Position numbers and translations under genes: made by a program. From Polynucleobacter sp. JS-JIR-II-50 (GTDB lineage Bacteria > Pseudomonadota > Gammaproteobacteria > Burkholderiales > Burkholderiaceae), in assembly GCF_018687895.1 (NCBI RefSeq), contig NZ_CP061307.1, positions 62,001 to 126,000 on the forward strand: a DNA stretch of 64,000 bases, read 5' to 3'. This document shows positions 30,780 to 40,653 of this stretch, one piece after another; the stretch's first letter is position 1; each line of letters opens with the position of its first letter. The notes under the pieces were generated by a model. The model saw only the letters and a list, made by a program, of their open reading frames with translations. It was not told the DNA's origin and did not search any database.

Positions 30780-31262
30780 ATGAGAAAAAGTGCAATTGAT
30801 ATCTGGGTAGGAATCTTTGTTGCCATTGGTTTGCTGGCAGCTCTATTCCTCGCACTGAAAGTTGGCAATATGAATGCAGTGTCATTTGCGCCTACATACA
30901 AAATTTCTGCACGTTTTGACAATATCGGTGGCCTTAAGCCTCGCGCACCAGTGAAAAGTGCTGGTGTGGTGGTTGGCAGAATTGCCAACATTTCCTTCGA
31001 TGACAAAACCTATCAAGCAACAGTGGTGATGACTATTGAGGACTCCTATAAGTTTCCGAAGGATTCTTCCGCTAAGATTTTGACATCCGGTTTATTGGGT
31101 GAGCAATACATTGGTCTTGAGGCGGGCGGGTCAGATGATATGTTGACCAATGGCGAAAAGATTGCGCAGACACAATCAGCAATTGTTTTGGAAAATTTGA
31201 TTAGCCAGTTCCTTTACAACAAAGCAGCAGATAGCGGCCAAGAAAAGGGCGCAGCAAAGTGA
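30780..31262 (+). CDS. mlaD: MCE-domain lipid-binding protein MlaD
   Basis: A 160-residue hexamer-forming periplasmic MCE protein anchored by one N-terminal membrane helix (about residues 7-24, WVGIFVAIGLLAALFLAL). The MCE domain (about 38-115) contains FDNIGGLKPRAPVKSAGVVVGRI and SGLLGEQYIGLEAGG. It carries phospholipid through its central pore. mlaA starts in its stop codon. Confidence 0.95.
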   Translation: MRKSAIDIWVGIFVAIGLLAALFLALKVGNMNAVSFAPTYKISARFDNIGGLKPRAPVKSAGVVVGRIANISFDDKTYQATVVMTIEDSYKFPKDSSAKILTSGLLGEQYIGLEAGGSDDMLTNGEKIAQTQSAIVLENLISQFLYNKAADSGQEKGAAK

Positions 31263-32011
31263 CGTTGCTCCTCATGCGCAAACTCAAGATGGCAATCTTG
31301 CTTAGTTTGACTGCCTCTTTAATTGGTTGCGCATCCATTCCTGCTGGCGTAGAGCGCTCCCCCCAAGACCCTTGGGAGCCATTCAATCGCTCAGTCTTTG
31401 AATTTAATGAAGGCTTAGATGCTTATCTTCTCAAGCCGGTAGTTGCAGGCTATCGCTTTGTATTGCCTGAATTTGTACGCGATGGAATATATAACTTTTT
31501 TAGTAACTACAACGATATTTACACTGCCTTGTTTAACTTGTTGCAAGGTAAGCCAGATTATGCGTTTAATGACTTCATGCGCGTAGTGGTCAACACAACA
31601 ATGGGCTTGGGTGGGCTTATCGATCTAGCAACCCCTGGCGGGCTGGAAAAGCATAAGGAAGACTGGGGTCAAACTTTGGGTGTTTGGGGTGTGCCCTCGG
31701 GGCCTTATGTGGTCTTACCTTTCTTTGGCCCAAGTAACGTGCGTGACACTGTTGGTACTGTGGGTGACTTAGAGTCGGACTATCTATTTAGCTTTGTGAA
31801 GAACATTGGTTTACGAAACAGTATTACTGGTTTGCGTGTGGTGAACGCACGCAATACTTATTACGAGGCTGGTGATTTATTGGATGGCGCTGCAATTGAT
31901 AAGTACAGCTTTATGCGTGATGCGTATATTCAGAGGCGGGCTTATCAAATTAATGAGGGTCGAGATGATGAAGAGCCTCAGATGCCAGTTTATGAGAATC
32001 CATACCAATAA
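31259..32011 (+). CDS. mlaA: outer-membrane lipoprotein MlaA (VacJ)
   Basis: Removes misplaced phospholipid from the outer leaflet together with a porin. The 250-residue lipoprotein has a lipobox LIGC with Cys24, then DPWEPFNRSVFEFNEGLDAYLLKPVAxxY-type core (DPWEPFNR, KPVVAGYRFV) and GPYVVLPFFGPSNVRDTVG. Start GTG at 31259 overlaps mlaD by four bases; an ATG at 31274 is an alternative with a shorter signal peptide. Unlike in E. coli, mlaA is inside the mla operon, as in other Betaproteobacteria. Confidence 0.94.
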   Translation: MTLLLMRKLKMAILLSLTASLIGCASIPAGVERSPQDPWEPFNRSVFEFNEGLDAYLLKPVVAGYRFVLPEFVRDGIYNFFSNYNDIYTALFNLLQGKPDYAFNDFMRVVVNTTMGLGGLIDLATPGGLEKHKEDWGQTLGVWGVPSGPYVVLPFFGPSNVRDTVGTVGDLESDYLFSFVKNIGLRNSITGLRVVNARNTYYEAGDLLDGAAIDKYSFMRDAYIQRRAYQINEGRDDEEPQMPVYENPYQ

Positions 32012-32080
32012 ACAATTTAGCAATGCAGTATGAAGCGACTAAAATCAGTCTCAATTTAGATAAAGACAGTGGGCGGCAAT

Positions 32081-32722
32081 ATGAAAAGCTTTAAAACAAT
32101 CTCCAGTTTCATTTTTGCGGGCTTAATGTTCTCGGTCAGCACTGTTTTTGCTCAAACTCCTGATCAATCAACACCCCCAGACGCTCTGATTAAGATGGTG
32201 GTTACTGAGGTGATGGCAACGGTGAAGGCTGATCCCGATATCCAAAAAGGCAATATCCCCAAAGTTGTGGAATTAGTTGAGAAGAAAATTGTTCCATATA
32301 CCGATATGCGTCGCACTACAGAAATGGCGATGGGCCCCAACTGGAAAAAGGCAACGCCTGAGCAACAGGCTCAACTGACTTCCGAGTTTAAGAATCTGCT
32401 CATTCGGACATATTCGGGTGCTTTGAGCCAGCTACGTGATCAAACTGTGCAATTTAAGGCTTTACGTGCCGCACCTGATGATAAAGAAGTGGTTGTTAAA
32501 ACTGTAGTACTTGGTCGTGGCGATCCAGTGCCTTTAGATTACCGCCTTGAAAAAACAGCTAATGGGTGGAAGGTCTACGACATGAACATCATGGGTGTTT
32601 GGTTGGTTGAGGCTTATCGCAATCAGTTCTCTAACCAAATTAGTCAAAACGGCATTGAAGGTTTGGTGAAGTTTTTGCAAGACCGCAATAAGCAATTAGC
32701 TACTGCTAAACCGGCCAATTAA
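32081..32722 (+). CDS. mlaC: periplasmic phospholipid shuttle MlaC
   Basis: A 213-residue soluble carrier moving phospholipid between MlaA and MlaD. A cleaved signal peptide (1-25, VFA-QT) precedes the Tol_Tol_Ttg2 domain with IVPYTDMRRTTEMAMGPNWKKA, LLIRTYSGAL, PLDYRLEKTANGWKVYDM and GVWLVEAYRNQF. I take ATG 32081 with GGGCGG before it; GTG 32069 would add four residues. Confidence 0.94.
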   Translation: MKSFKTISSFIFAGLMFSVSTVFAQTPDQSTPPDALIKMVVTEVMATVKADPDIQKGNIPKVVELVEKKIVPYTDMRRTTEMAMGPNWKKATPEQQAQLTSEFKNLLIRTYSGALSQLRDQTVQFKALRAAPDDKEVVVKTVVLGRGDPVPLDYRLEKTANGWKVYDMNIMGVWLVEAYRNQFSNQISQNGIEGLVKFLQDRNKQLATAKPAN

Positions 32723-32740
32723 TTGTTAAGCACAGACATC

Positions 32741-32998
32741 ATGCCATTTCTTTTGCCTAAAAAAGTGACGCAAGAAAATGCATTGCAGTTGCAAAAAGAA
32801 GGCTTGTTAAATAGCCCAAACTTACGCTCGATTGATTGCTCCGAATTAAAAGATTTTGATTCCACCGTACTCACTGTTTTATTGGCATGGCAAAAAAAGC
32901 TTATGGCTGATGGGCAATCCATTTCGGTAGAGCATGCACCAGCAAAGCTCAAGGTTTTGGCAGGTGTTTATGGTGTTTCTGCTTTGCTGGGCTTGTAA
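32741..32998 (+). CDS. mlaB: STAS-domain protein MlaB
   Basis: An 85-residue STAS protein that binds MlaF and stabilises the ATPase. The ELKDFDSTVLTVLLAWQKK segment contains the typical D-S-T of the family, and EHAPAKLKVLAGVYGV ends it. Start ATG at 32741; a TTG at 32723 directly after the mlaC stop is the alternative. Its stop overlaps the next ATG (TAATG). Confidence 0.88.
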   Translation: MPFLLPKKVTQENALQLQKEGLLNSPNLRSIDCSELKDFDSTVLTVLLAWQKKLMADGQSISVEHAPAKLKVLAGVYGVSALLGL

Positions 32999-33756
32999 TG
33001 ACGATGCATCCTGCAATTTCCATCCAAAATATATCCAAGCAATATGGCGCGCTTCAGGCCTTAGATGATGTTTCACTGGCCATTGAGCCGGGGGAATTTT
33101 TTGGTTTATTGGGTCCGAATGGTGCCGGCAAAACTACCTTGATTTCTATATTGGCTGGCCTAGTGAGGCCTAGCCATGGGCATGCGGCCATTATGGGTGC
33201 TGATGTTCAGAGGGGGTTTCGTGAGGCACGCCGGATGCTGGGTGTGGTTCCCCAAGAGCTGGTCTTTGATCCCTTCTTTACTGTGCGTGAGACTTTACGT
33301 TTTCAATCTGGCTATTTCGGGATTAAAAATAATGATGCGTGGATTGATGAGATTATGGCTAATCTTGATCTCACCTCCAAAGCGGATAGCAATATGCGCT
33401 CCTTGTCTGGTGGAATGAAGCGTCGAGTGCTTGTCGCACAGGCTCTAGTTCATAGGCCGCCTGTCATTATTTTGGACGAACCAACCGCTGGAGTGGATGT
33501 TGAGTTACGTCAATCCTTATGGCAATTCATTAGTCGGCTGAATCAAGACGGTCATACGATTGTCCTGACTACCCATTACCTGGAAGAGGCAGAAGCTTTG
33601 TGTCAACGCATTGCAATGCTCAAACAAGGCAAGATTGTGGCGCTAGATACCACTGCTAATTTATTAAGTCGTTATGGATCTGTCAAAAAAGATGGTGAAG
33701 GTAAAACAGACTTAGAAGAAGTTTTCGTCAACATCATGTCGGGGAGTGCGCAATGA
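32998..33756 (+). CDS. ABC exporter ATPase (YadG/CcmA type)
   Basis: A 252-residue ATPase of the ABC-2 exporter type. Walker A GPNGAGKT (near residue 39), signature LSGGMKRRVLVAQAL, Walker B VIILDEPTAGVD and switch LTTHY are intact, with the short YadG-like C-terminus. It is translationally coupled to both mlaB and the following permease gene. Substrate is unknown; its stable place in the mla-murA operon suggests an envelope lipid or glycan role, by inference. Confidence 0.9.
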   Translation: MTMHPAISIQNISKQYGALQALDDVSLAIEPGEFFGLLGPNGAGKTTLISILAGLVRPSHGHAAIMGADVQRGFREARRMLGVVPQELVFDPFFTVRETLRFQSGYFGIKNNDAWIDEIMANLDLTSKADSNMRSLSGGMKRRVLVAQALVHRPPVIILDEPTAGVDVELRQSLWQFISRLNQDGHTIVLTTHYLEEAEALCQRIAMLKQGKIVALDTTANLLSRYGSVKKDGEGKTDLEEVFVNIMSGSAQ

Positions 33757-34541
33757 AGCATGGCCTCAATCGACCTGCCCTAGAGTATGGCAGCGGTTTT
33801 CCTACCCTATTGTTTAAAGAGGTAAAGCGCTTTTATAAAGTGGCCTTCCAGACGGTGGCTGCACCGGTGCTTACAGCCGTCCTCTACCTAATGATCTTTG
33901 GCCATGTTCTTGAGGGCAGAGAAGTCTACGGACGTTTAAGTTACACAGCCTTCTTAATTCCTGGGCTTGTGATGATGAGTGTCTTGCAAAATGCTTTTGC
34001 AAATACTTCATCTTCTTTGATTCAATCTAAAGTCACCGGCAACTTAGTGTTTGTTTTGTTGGCCCCCCTGAGTCATTTCGAGTTTTACTCTGCTTATATT
34101 TTGGCTGCAGTATTTCGGGGAATTGTTGTGGGGCTAGGGGTGTTATTGATTACCATTTGGTTTGCAACGCCTACTTTGGAATATCCATTATGGATTTTGG
34201 CATTTGCTTTCTTGGGCGCAGCAATTTTGGGAAGTCTTGGTTTGATAGCCGGTATCTGGGCTGATAAATATGACCAGTTAGCCGCTTTTCAGAACTTCAT
34301 CATCATGCCCGCAACGATGCTGTCAGGCGTCTTCTACTCGATTCATTCCTTACCGCAAGCGTGGCAAGTAGTGTCACATTTCAATCCGTTCTTTTACATG
34401 ATTGACGGCTTCCGTTACGGCTTTTTTGGGGTTTCAGATAACTCCCCTTGGAGCAGCTTAGTGATTGTGTTCTGCTTCTTTGTGGTTGTGTCAGTCATTG
34501 CTTTGCGCCTATTACAAAAGGGCTATAAGCTCCGTTATTAA
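33753..34541 (+). CDS. ABC-2 type permease (YadH type)
   Basis: A 262-residue permease with six predicted membrane helices. TLLFKEVKRFYKVAFQTVAAPVLTAVLY-type start (described by residues 17-44), GLVMMSVLQNAFANTSSSLIQSK, and the C-terminal FNPFFYMIDGFRYGFFG are typical for YadH/NodJ. It overlaps the ATPase gene by four bases and forms its transporter partner. Confidence 0.9.
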   Translation: MKHGLNRPALEYGSGFPTLLFKEVKRFYKVAFQTVAAPVLTAVLYLMIFGHVLEGREVYGRLSYTAFLIPGLVMMSVLQNAFANTSSSLIQSKVTGNLVFVLLAPLSHFEFYSAYILAAVFRGIVVGLGVLLITIWFATPTLEYPLWILAFAFLGAAILGSLGLIAGIWADKYDQLAAFQNFIIMPATMLSGVFYSIHSLPQAWQVVSHFNPFFYMIDGFRYGFFGVSDNSPWSSLVIVFCFFVVVSVIALRLLQKGYKLRY

Positions 34542-34574
34542 TTGTTGAAAACCCAAGTTTGATTAGGAAAAGAA

Positions 34575-34823
34575 ATGCTACCCACCCCAGAACAAATTGA
34601 AGGCTATATCAAGCAAGGGCTAGCCTGCACCCACATTCAGGTTGAAGGCGATGGCCAGCACTTTTTTGCAACCATCGTGAGCCCTGAGTTTGAGGGTAAG
34701 CGTTTGGTGCAACGTCATCAGTTGGTATATGGCGCAATGGGTGATCGCATGAAGGCGGAAGTTCATGCTTTATCCATTAAGGCGTTTACGCCTGAAGAAT
34801 TTGCACACAATTCAACAGCATAA
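34575..34823 (+). CDS. ibaG: BolA/IbaG family protein
   Basis: An 82-residue BolA-like protein with the class II KH-like fold. HIQVEGDGQHFFATIVSPEFEGKRLVQRHQLVY is the conserved core (residues 20-52) with the histidine that ligates a Fe-S cluster together with monothiol glutaredoxin. The IbaG type lies next to mla and murA genes in E. coli too. AGGAAAAGAA precedes the ATG. Distinction from BolA rests on context. Confidence 0.85.
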   Translation: MLPTPEQIEGYIKQGLACTHIQVEGDGQHFFATIVSPEFEGKRLVQRHQLVYGAMGDRMKAEVHALSIKAFTPEEFAHNSTA

Positions 34824-34872
34824 AAATTGCCGCATTGCACATCAATAACTAAGTTTTTACTGGAATCGTTTC

Positions 34873-36147
34873 ATGGATAAATTACGAATGGTTGGCGGCA
34901 CTCCTCTCAATGGAGAGGTAGTCATTGCTGGCGCTAAAAATGCCGCATTGCCCATTCTGTGCGCTTGTCTATTAACTGATCAACCAGTTGTATTGCGCAA
35001 TGTTCCTGATTTGCAAGACGTGCGTACCATGCTCAAGCTTTTACAAGAAATTGGTGTAACAGTCGATTTCCCAAGTGCTGGTGATCATAGTCACATGGTG
35101 CTGACTGCAGCGGTTATTAAAAGTTCAGAAGCGACTTATGAGATGGTGAAGACTATGCGTGCTTCCATCTTGGTGCTTGGCCCACTTTTGGCCAGAATGC
35201 ATAGCGCTAAAGTTTCATTGCCGGGTGGTTGCGCAATTGGCGCACGTCCAGTAGATCAGCACATCAAGGGCTTGAAGGCGATGGGCGCGAGTATCAAAAT
35301 TAAGAGCGGCTACATTCAGGCTGAAACCAAGCCACAGTCGGATCGCTTAAAAGGCGCCTCCATCCTGACTGACATGATTACCGTAACCGGTACTGAGAAT
35401 TTATTGATGGCTGCCACTTTGGCGTCAGGCACTACCATTTTAGAAAATGCTGCACGCGAGCCTGAGGTTGGTGACTTGGCTGAATTGTTAGTGAAGATGG
35501 GTGCGAAGATTTCTGGAATTGGTAGCGATCGTCTAGTGATTGAGGGGGTGGAAAAACTTCACGGCGCTGAGCATTCGGTTATCCCTGATCGCATTGAAGC
35601 GGGCACATTCTTATGTGCAGTTGCCGCCACTGGTGGGGAGATTACAGTCAAACACTGTCGCCCAGATACTTTGGATGCTGTGATTGTTAAGTTAAAAGAG
35701 GCTGGTCTGCACATGGAGATCGGCCCTGATTGGATTAAGGCGTCCATGCAAGGTCGCCCTAAAGCAGTCAATTTCCGCACTTCTGAATACCCAGCGTTTC
35801 CGACAGATATGCAAGCTCAATTGATGACAGTAAATGCAATCGCATCGGGTAACTCAACGATTACAGAAACGATTTTTGAAAACCGCTTTATGCACGTTCA
35901 AGAACTCAATCGTTTGGGTGCGGACATTGCTATTGAAGGCAATACTGCGATTGCCCAGGGAGTAGAGAAGCTCTCAGGTGCGATTGTGATGGCTACCGAT
36001 TTGCGGGCCTCGGCTAGTTTGGTGATTGCTGGATTGGCCGCCCAAGGCGAAACCCAAGTAGACCGGATTTACCACTTAGATCGTGGCTATGACCGCATGG
36101 AGCAGAAGTTAACCCTCTTAGGCGCCAATATTGAGCGCGTGAAGTAA
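34873..36147 (+). CDS. murA: UDP-N-acetylglucosamine 1-carboxyvinyltransferase
   Basis: First committed step of peptidoglycan synthesis: transfers enolpyruvate from PEP to UDP-GlcNAc. The 424-residue inside-out alpha/beta barrel protein has Lys22 in [10 protein letters not shown], the catalytic (fosfomycin-reactive) Cys120 in [13 protein letters not shown], and FPTDMQAQ with the general base Asp. ibaG-murA-hisG order is widespread in Betaproteobacteria. Confidence 0.97.
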   Translation: MDKLRMVGGTPLNGEVVIAGAKNAALPILCACLLTDQPVVLRNVPDLQDVRTMLKLLQEIGVTVDFPSAGDHSHMVLTAAVIKSSEATYEMVKTMRASILVLGPLLARMHSAKVSLPGGCAIGARPVDQHIKGLKAMGASIKIKSGYIQAETKPQSDRLKGASILTDMITVTGTENLLMAATLASGTTILENAAREPEVGDLAELLVKMGAKISGIGSDRLVIEGVEKLHGAEHSVIPDRIEAGTFLCAVAATGGEITVKHCRPDTLDAVIVKLKEAGLHMEIGPDWIKASMQGRPKAVNFRTSEYPAFPTDMQAQLMTVNAIASGNSTITETIFENRFMHVQELNRLGADIAIEGNTAIAQGVEKLSGAIVMATDLRASASLVIAGLAAQGETQVDRIYHLDRGYDRMEQKLTLLGANIERVK

Positions 36148-36167
36148 GGCTGATGGATAATTAGTCC

Positions 36168-36794
36168 ATGAAATTGACTTTAGCCCTCTCCAAAGGGCGC
36201 ATCTTCGAAGAAACTGCAGAGATCTTGTCCAAGGTCGGCATAGTGCCGCTGGAGGATCCTGAGAAGTCACGCAAACTCATTATTGAGACCTCTAATCCTG
36301 ATGTTCGTCTCATTATTGTTCGCGCCTCAGATGTGCCTACTTATGTGCAATTTGGCGGCGCTGATTTTGGAGTAGCTGGGTTGGATGTATTAATGGAAAA
36401 AGGGAGCGATGGTTTATACGTCCCTTACGACTTAAAGATTGCCAAGTGCCGCATGTCTGTCGCGGTCCGCGAAGGATTTGATTACGCTGCCGCTGTAAAG
36501 CAAGGTTCCCGCTTAAAAGTCGCAACAAAGTACGTCAATTGCGCGCGTGAACACTTTGCCAATAAAGGTGTCCACATTGATACGATTCATCTGTACGGTT
36601 CGATGGAGCTCGCTCCTTTGGTCGGCTTGGCAGATGCGATTGTGGATCTGGTGTCTACTGGTAATACGCTCAAAGCGAACGGCTTAGTGGAAGTTGAGCC
36701 AATTGCTGATATCAGCGCTCGCCTAGTGGTCAATCAAGCTTCATACAAACGCAAGCGCGCGCAGCTACAACCTATTTTTGAGCTACTGAAGTAA
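36168..36794 (+). CDS. hisG: ATP phosphoribosyltransferase (short form, HisG-S)
   Basis: First enzyme of histidine synthesis, joining PRPP and ATP. At 208 residues it is the short form that lacks the C-terminal regulatory ACT-like domain and normally needs HisZ as a partner; no hisZ is in this window. [14 protein letters not shown] starts it and [18 protein letters not shown] is the PRPP-binding region. It begins the his gene block 20 bases after murA. Confidence 0.95.
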   Translation: MKLTLALSKGRIFEETAEILSKVGIVPLEDPEKSRKLIIETSNPDVRLIIVRASDVPTYVQFGGADFGVAGLDVLMEKGSDGLYVPYDLKIAKCRMSVAVREGFDYAAAVKQGSRLKVATKYVNCAREHFANKGVHIDTIHLYGSMELAPLVGLADAIVDLVSTGNTLKANGLVEVEPIADISARLVVNQASYKRKRAQLQPIFELLK

Positions 36795-36821
36795 TAGTAG
36801 CTAGAAGAGAAGTCTTTCCCC

Positions 36822-38144
36822 ATGCCTTCAAACATTAAAGTTAAGCGCCTCAATAGCAACGATGCAGGCTTCAGAGAAATTCTGTTGTCGAGTTTGTCCT
36901 TGCCTACTGCAGATGATGAGGCGATAGACGCTGCAGTATTGAAAATTTTGGCAGCAGTCAAGGCTCAAGGTGATGAGGCGGTTCTAGGCTTTACAAAACA
37001 GTTTGACCGCTTGAATGTGGCAAGTGTTTCTGATTTAGAGATTTCTCGCAAAGATTTAGAGCAGGCTTATCAGTCTTTATCTGTGGAGCAAAAAAATGCC
37101 CTCGATATTGCGGCACAAAGAGTGCGTGCTTATCACGAGAAACAAAAGATTGAAGCGGGTTGTCACTCTTGGGAGTACGAAGAGACTGATGGAACGCGTC
37201 TCGGTCAAAAAGTAACTCCACTTGATCGTGTTGGCATTTATGTGCCGGGTGGCAAAGCAGCTTATCCATCATCCGTGCTAATGAATGCTATTCCTGCAAA
37301 AGTAGCGGGTATTGCCGAGGTGATTATGGTGGTGCCCACCCCTGATGGTGCGCGCAATCCTTTAGTATTGGCAGCGGCTTATCTTGCTGGTGTAGATCGC
37401 GTCTTTACGATCGGCGGCGCTCAGGCAGTTGGCGCTTTGGCTTACGGTACAAAAACTATTCCTTCGGTTGATAAGATTGTTGGACCTGGCAATGCCTATG
37501 TGGCTGCAGCCAAACGCAGAGTCTTTGGCATAGTAGGCATCGATATGATCGCTGGCCCATCAGAAATTTTGGTTCTTTGTGATGGATCTACTCCTCCGGA
37601 TTGGGTTGCAATGGATCTGTTCTCTCAGGCGGAACATGATGAGCAGGCGCAGTCGATCTTGCTCTGTCCAGATGCTGCATATATTGAACAAGTGCAAGCA
37701 AGCATCAATAAGCTCCTCCCAGAAATGCCAAGAGCAAAGGTGATTGAAACTTCCCTAACAAATCGTGCCTTGTTAATACAGGTAAAGGATATGTCTGAGG
37801 CCTGTGAGATTGCTAATGCGATTGCTGCTGAGCACTTAGAGATTTGCGCTGCCGATCCACGTCAGTGGGCTGACCAAATTCGTCATGCGGGCGCCATCTT
37901 CATGGGTAACTACACTAGTGAATCTTTGGGTGATTATTGTGCGGGCCCCAATCACGTTTTACCGACTGCGCGCACCGCGCGATTCTCTTCGCCATTGGGT
38001 GTGTATGACTTCATCAAGCGCTCGAGCATGATTGAGGTGAGTGAGGCTGGCGCTCAAACCTTGGGTGCCGTTGCTAGCACGTTGGCTCACGGTGAGGGCT
38101 TACAAGCCCATGCACGCGCAGCTGAGATGCGCTTAAAAAAGTAA
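36822..38144 (+). CDS. hisD: histidinol dehydrogenase
   Basis: Catalyses the last two oxidations from histidinol to histidine with NAD and zinc. The 440-residue protein has [30 protein letters not shown], the zinc/catalytic region [13 protein letters not shown] and AEHLEI with the general base, and the C-terminal GPNHVLPT and [17 protein letters not shown]. It follows hisG by 27 bases and converges with the inverted hisC after 11 bases, with no terminator hairpin. Confidence 0.97.
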   Translation: MPSNIKVKRLNSNDAGFREILLSSLSLPTADDEAIDAAVLKILAAVKAQGDEAVLGFTKQFDRLNVASVSDLEISRKDLEQAYQSLSVEQKNALDIAAQRVRAYHEKQKIEAGCHSWEYEETDGTRLGQKVTPLDRVGIYVPGGKAAYPSSVLMNAIPAKVAGIAEVIMVVPTPDGARNPLVLAAAYLAGVDRVFTIGGAQAVGALAYGTKTIPSVDKIVGPGNAYVAAAKRRVFGIVGIDMIAGPSEILVLCDGSTPPDWVAMDLFSQAEHDEQAQSILLCPDAAYIEQVQASINKLLPEMPRAKVIETSLTNRALLIQVKDMSEACEIANAIAAEHLEICAADPRQWADQIRHAGAIFMGNYTSESLGDYCAGPNHVLPTARTARFSSPLGVYDFIKRSSMIEVSEAGAQTLGAVASTLAHGEGLQAHARAAEMRLKK

Positions 38145-38155
38145 TTCCAAAAAAC

Positions 38156-39223
38156 TTAACTCAGAATTTCTTTTAAAGCAGCAACAAGTTCATTGCTTTG
38201 TTCGTCTGTGCCAATCGTAATTCTCAAGAACTCTTCGATACGTGGCGATTTGAAGTGACGCACGATGATGCCGCGATCCCTTAAGGCTTGATATAACTTG
38301 GCACCAGCATGTTTCGGATGGCGAGTGAAAATAAAGTTAGCAGTCGAAGGCAGGGTTGCAAATCCCAAAACATCGAGTTGCTCAATTAACTTTGTTCTGG
38401 TTTGCATCACTTTGGCTGAAGTTGCTTCTAGGTGCGCTTGGTCCTCAATGGCTGCAACCGCACCAGCTTGAGCAAGGCGTCCCAAGGGGTAAGAGTTAAA
38501 ACTATTCTTGACTCGTTCTAAGCCCTCAATCAAAGCTGGATGGCCAACGGCAAATCCGACACGTAGACCAGCTAGGGCGCGGGACTTGGAGAGCGTGTGA
38601 ACTACTAATAAATTTTCTGGACAGTCAGCGCCACGCAACAGTGGAATGCAAGATTCAGTTCCGTAATCGACGTAAGCCTCATCAATAACAACTACTGAAT
38701 CTTTGTTGCGCAAGAGCAGCGCTTCAATTTCTGAGCGGGGAATTGATCTACCGGTAGGAGCATTAGGGTTGGGGAAAATAATTCCGCCATTGGGAGACTG
38801 GTAGTCAGCAGTTTTAATCTCAAAATTTTCGTCCAAGGGAACTATTTGGGCATTAATTCCAAAAAGTTTGCAGTAAACGGGATAGAAGCTATACGTTATA
38901 TCTGGAAACTGTACCGGTTTACTTTGCTTGAGTAATCCAGCAAAGACGTGCGCCAACACTTCATCGGAGCCATTGCCTACAAAGACTTGATTTGCATCTA
39001 AGCCATGTAATTTAGCGATGGCTTGTTTTAAGGCTGCACCTTCTGGATCAGGATAAAGGCGCAAATCCGCGGTGTTTTGACTCTCAATGGCAGCAAGTGC
39101 TTTGGGCGATGGACCATAGGGGCTCTCATTGGTATTGAGTTTTACCAGCCGCTGCATTTGCGGTTGTTCCCCCGGAACATAGGGGGTTAGGGTTTGAACA
39201 ACGGGGCTCCAAAAACGGCTCAT
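38156..39223 (-). CDS. hisC: histidinol-phosphate aminotransferase, on the opposite strand
   Basis: PLP-dependent aminotransferase that converts imidazole-acetol phosphate to histidinol phosphate. The 355-residue protein has [45 protein letters not shown] and the PLP lysine Lys213 in [15 protein letters not shown], followed by SPLG-type region SYPLGRLAQ. It looks fully functional. Its orientation is unusual: it lies inverted between hisD and hisB, where related bacteria usually have it in line. It needs its own promoter in 39224-39339. Confidence 0.96.
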   Translation of the reverse strand: MSRFWSPVVQTLTPYVPGEQPQMQRLVKLNTNESPYGPSPKALAAIESQNTADLRLYPDPEGAALKQAIAKLHGLDANQVFVGNGSDEVLAHVFAGLLKQSKPVQFPDITYSFYPVYCKLFGINAQIVPLDENFEIKTADYQSPNGGIIFPNPNAPTGRSIPRSEIEALLLRNKDSVVVIDEAYVDYGTESCIPLLRGADCPENLLVVHTLSKSRALAGLRVGFAVGHPALIEGLERVKNSFNSYPLGRLAQAGAVAAIEDQAHLEATSAKVMQTRTKLIEQLDVLGFATLPSTANFIFTRHPKHAGAKLYQALRDRGIIVRHFKSPRIEEFLRITIGTDEQSNELVAALKEILS

Positions 39224-39271
39224 GAGGGTTCTCAGGTCAAAAATCGGGATAAAAGTGCAGTGATATCGATA

Positions 39272-39299
39272 TTTAAATCTCTTCTAGGAATGATATTAT
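39272..39299 (+). promoter_or_regulatory. candidate hisB promoter
   Basis: TTTAAA (39272-39277) and TATTAT (39294-39299) are 16 bases apart in the hisC-hisB divergent gap. A plus-strand promoter is expected here because hisC faces away and separates hisBHAF from hisGD. The consensus match is weak. Confidence 0.3.
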
Positions 39300-39339
39300 G
39301 AGGCTTCAATCAACACTTCGCCTCGCGGCGCAATGAAGC

Positions 39340-39927
39340 ATGCGGCAAGCCGACGTCACCCGAAACACTTCGGAAACCAAAATTCAGATTTCCATCAATC
39401 TAGATGGAACCGGTAAGGCTGAGCTAGCCTCCGGGGTTCCTTTTCTAGATCATATGCTCGATCAGATAGCCCGTCACGGCATGATTGACCTCAAAGTGGT
39501 TGCAAATGGCGATACCCATATTGATGATCACCACACCGTTGAAGATGTGGGAATCACGCTAGGCCAGGCTTTTGCCAAAGCGGTGGGCGATAAGGCGGGT
39601 ATTACTCGTTACGGTCACTCCTATGTTCCTTTGGATGAAACACTTTCTCGTGTAGTGATTGATTTCTCTGGTCGCCCAGGTTTGGAATTCAACGTTCCAT
39701 TTACCCGTGCACGCGTAGGTGATTTTGACGTGGATCTCAGCATTGAGTTCTTCCGTGGTTTTGTGAACCACGCTGGAGTCACTTTGCACATCGATAATTT
39801 GCGCGGTATTAATGCGCACCACCAAATTGAAACTGTGTTCAAGGCTTTTGGTCGCGCTTTGCGTATGGCCTTGGCGGTTGATCCGCGTGCTTCAGGCACC
39901 ATTCCTTCAACCAAAGGAAGTCTGTAA
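39340..39927 (+). CDS. hisB: imidazoleglycerol-phosphate dehydratase
   Basis: Dehydrates imidazoleglycerol phosphate with a di-manganese centre. The 195-residue single-function HisB has metal motifs HHTVEDVGI and HHQIETVFK plus [16 protein letters not shown] and DIDDHH-type [11 protein letters not shown]. Both histidine-rich motifs are present. Start ATG at 39340; no strong ribosome binding site. It starts the hisBHAF group. Confidence 0.96.
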   Translation: MRQADVTRNTSETKIQISINLDGTGKAELASGVPFLDHMLDQIARHGMIDLKVVANGDTHIDDHHTVEDVGITLGQAFAKAVGDKAGITRYGHSYVPLDETLSRVVIDFSGRPGLEFNVPFTRARVGDFDVDLSIEFFRGFVNHAGVTLHIDNLRGINAHHQIETVFKAFGRALRMALAVDPRASGTIPSTKGSL

Positions 39928-39978
39928 TCTAGACTCCCCACGGTTGCTCAGAAGACAACAGTAGATAACAGGTAAATT

Positions 39979-40635
39979 TTGGCGCAAACCATTGCGATCG
40001 TCGACTATGGAATGGGTAATCTTCGTTCCGTATATCAAGCATTTCATCATGTTGCACCTGATGACAATGTATTGATTGCTCATCAGCCAGAAGAGATCCA
40101 CGCTGCAGATCGTGTCGTTTTGCCTGGACAAGGCGCTATGCCAGATTGTATGAAGCATCTAGAAGAATCTGGATTGTTGGATGCCTTGCTGGAAGCTTCT
40201 AAAAGCAAGCCGCTTTTAGGGGTCTGTGTAGGTGAACAAATGCTCTTTGATAGAAGTGCAGAGGTACGCGCTACCGAGCAATGGACACCTTGCTTAGGCT
40301 TGATTCCTGGGGAAGTGCGTCGTTTTGAGCTGGTTGGTCAAAAGCAGCCAGATGGCTCCTCCTATAAAGTCCCTCATATGGGCTGGAACCAAGTGCGCCA
40401 AGACCGAAAACACCCGCTTTGGGATGGCATACCTGATTTAACGAGCTTTTATTTTGTGCATAGCTACTATGTTGTGCCGCAGCGTAATGAAGATACAGCT
40501 GGTTCTACTGAATATGGCGATTGGTTTACTTCTGCGGTGGCGCGAGATAATATTTTTGCAACTCAATTTCATCCAGAAAAAAGTGCAGAATACGGTTTAA
40601 AGCTTTATAAAAATTTTGTTTCTTGGCAACCTTAA
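39979..40635 (+). CDS. hisH: imidazole glycerol phosphate synthase glutaminase subunit
   Basis: Releases ammonia from glutamine and channels it to HisF. The 218-residue class I amidotransferase has [11 protein letters not shown], the nucleophile Cys83 in GVCVGEQ (the family consensus is G-I-C-L-G-M-Q) and the triad partners His198 and Glu200 in TQFHPEKS. The start codon is TTG with AGGT upstream; no ATG is available before conserved residues. Confidence 0.96.
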   Translation: MAQTIAIVDYGMGNLRSVYQAFHHVAPDDNVLIAHQPEEIHAADRVVLPGQGAMPDCMKHLEESGLLDALLEASKSKPLLGVCVGEQMLFDRSAEVRATEQWTPCLGLIPGEVRRFELVGQKQPDGSSYKVPHMGWNQVRQDRKHPLWDGIPDLTSFYFVHSYYVVPQRNEDTAGSTEYGDWFTSAVARDNIFATQFHPEKSAEYGLKLYKNFVSWQP

Positions 40636-40653
40636 TATTTCTAACCATTCGCT

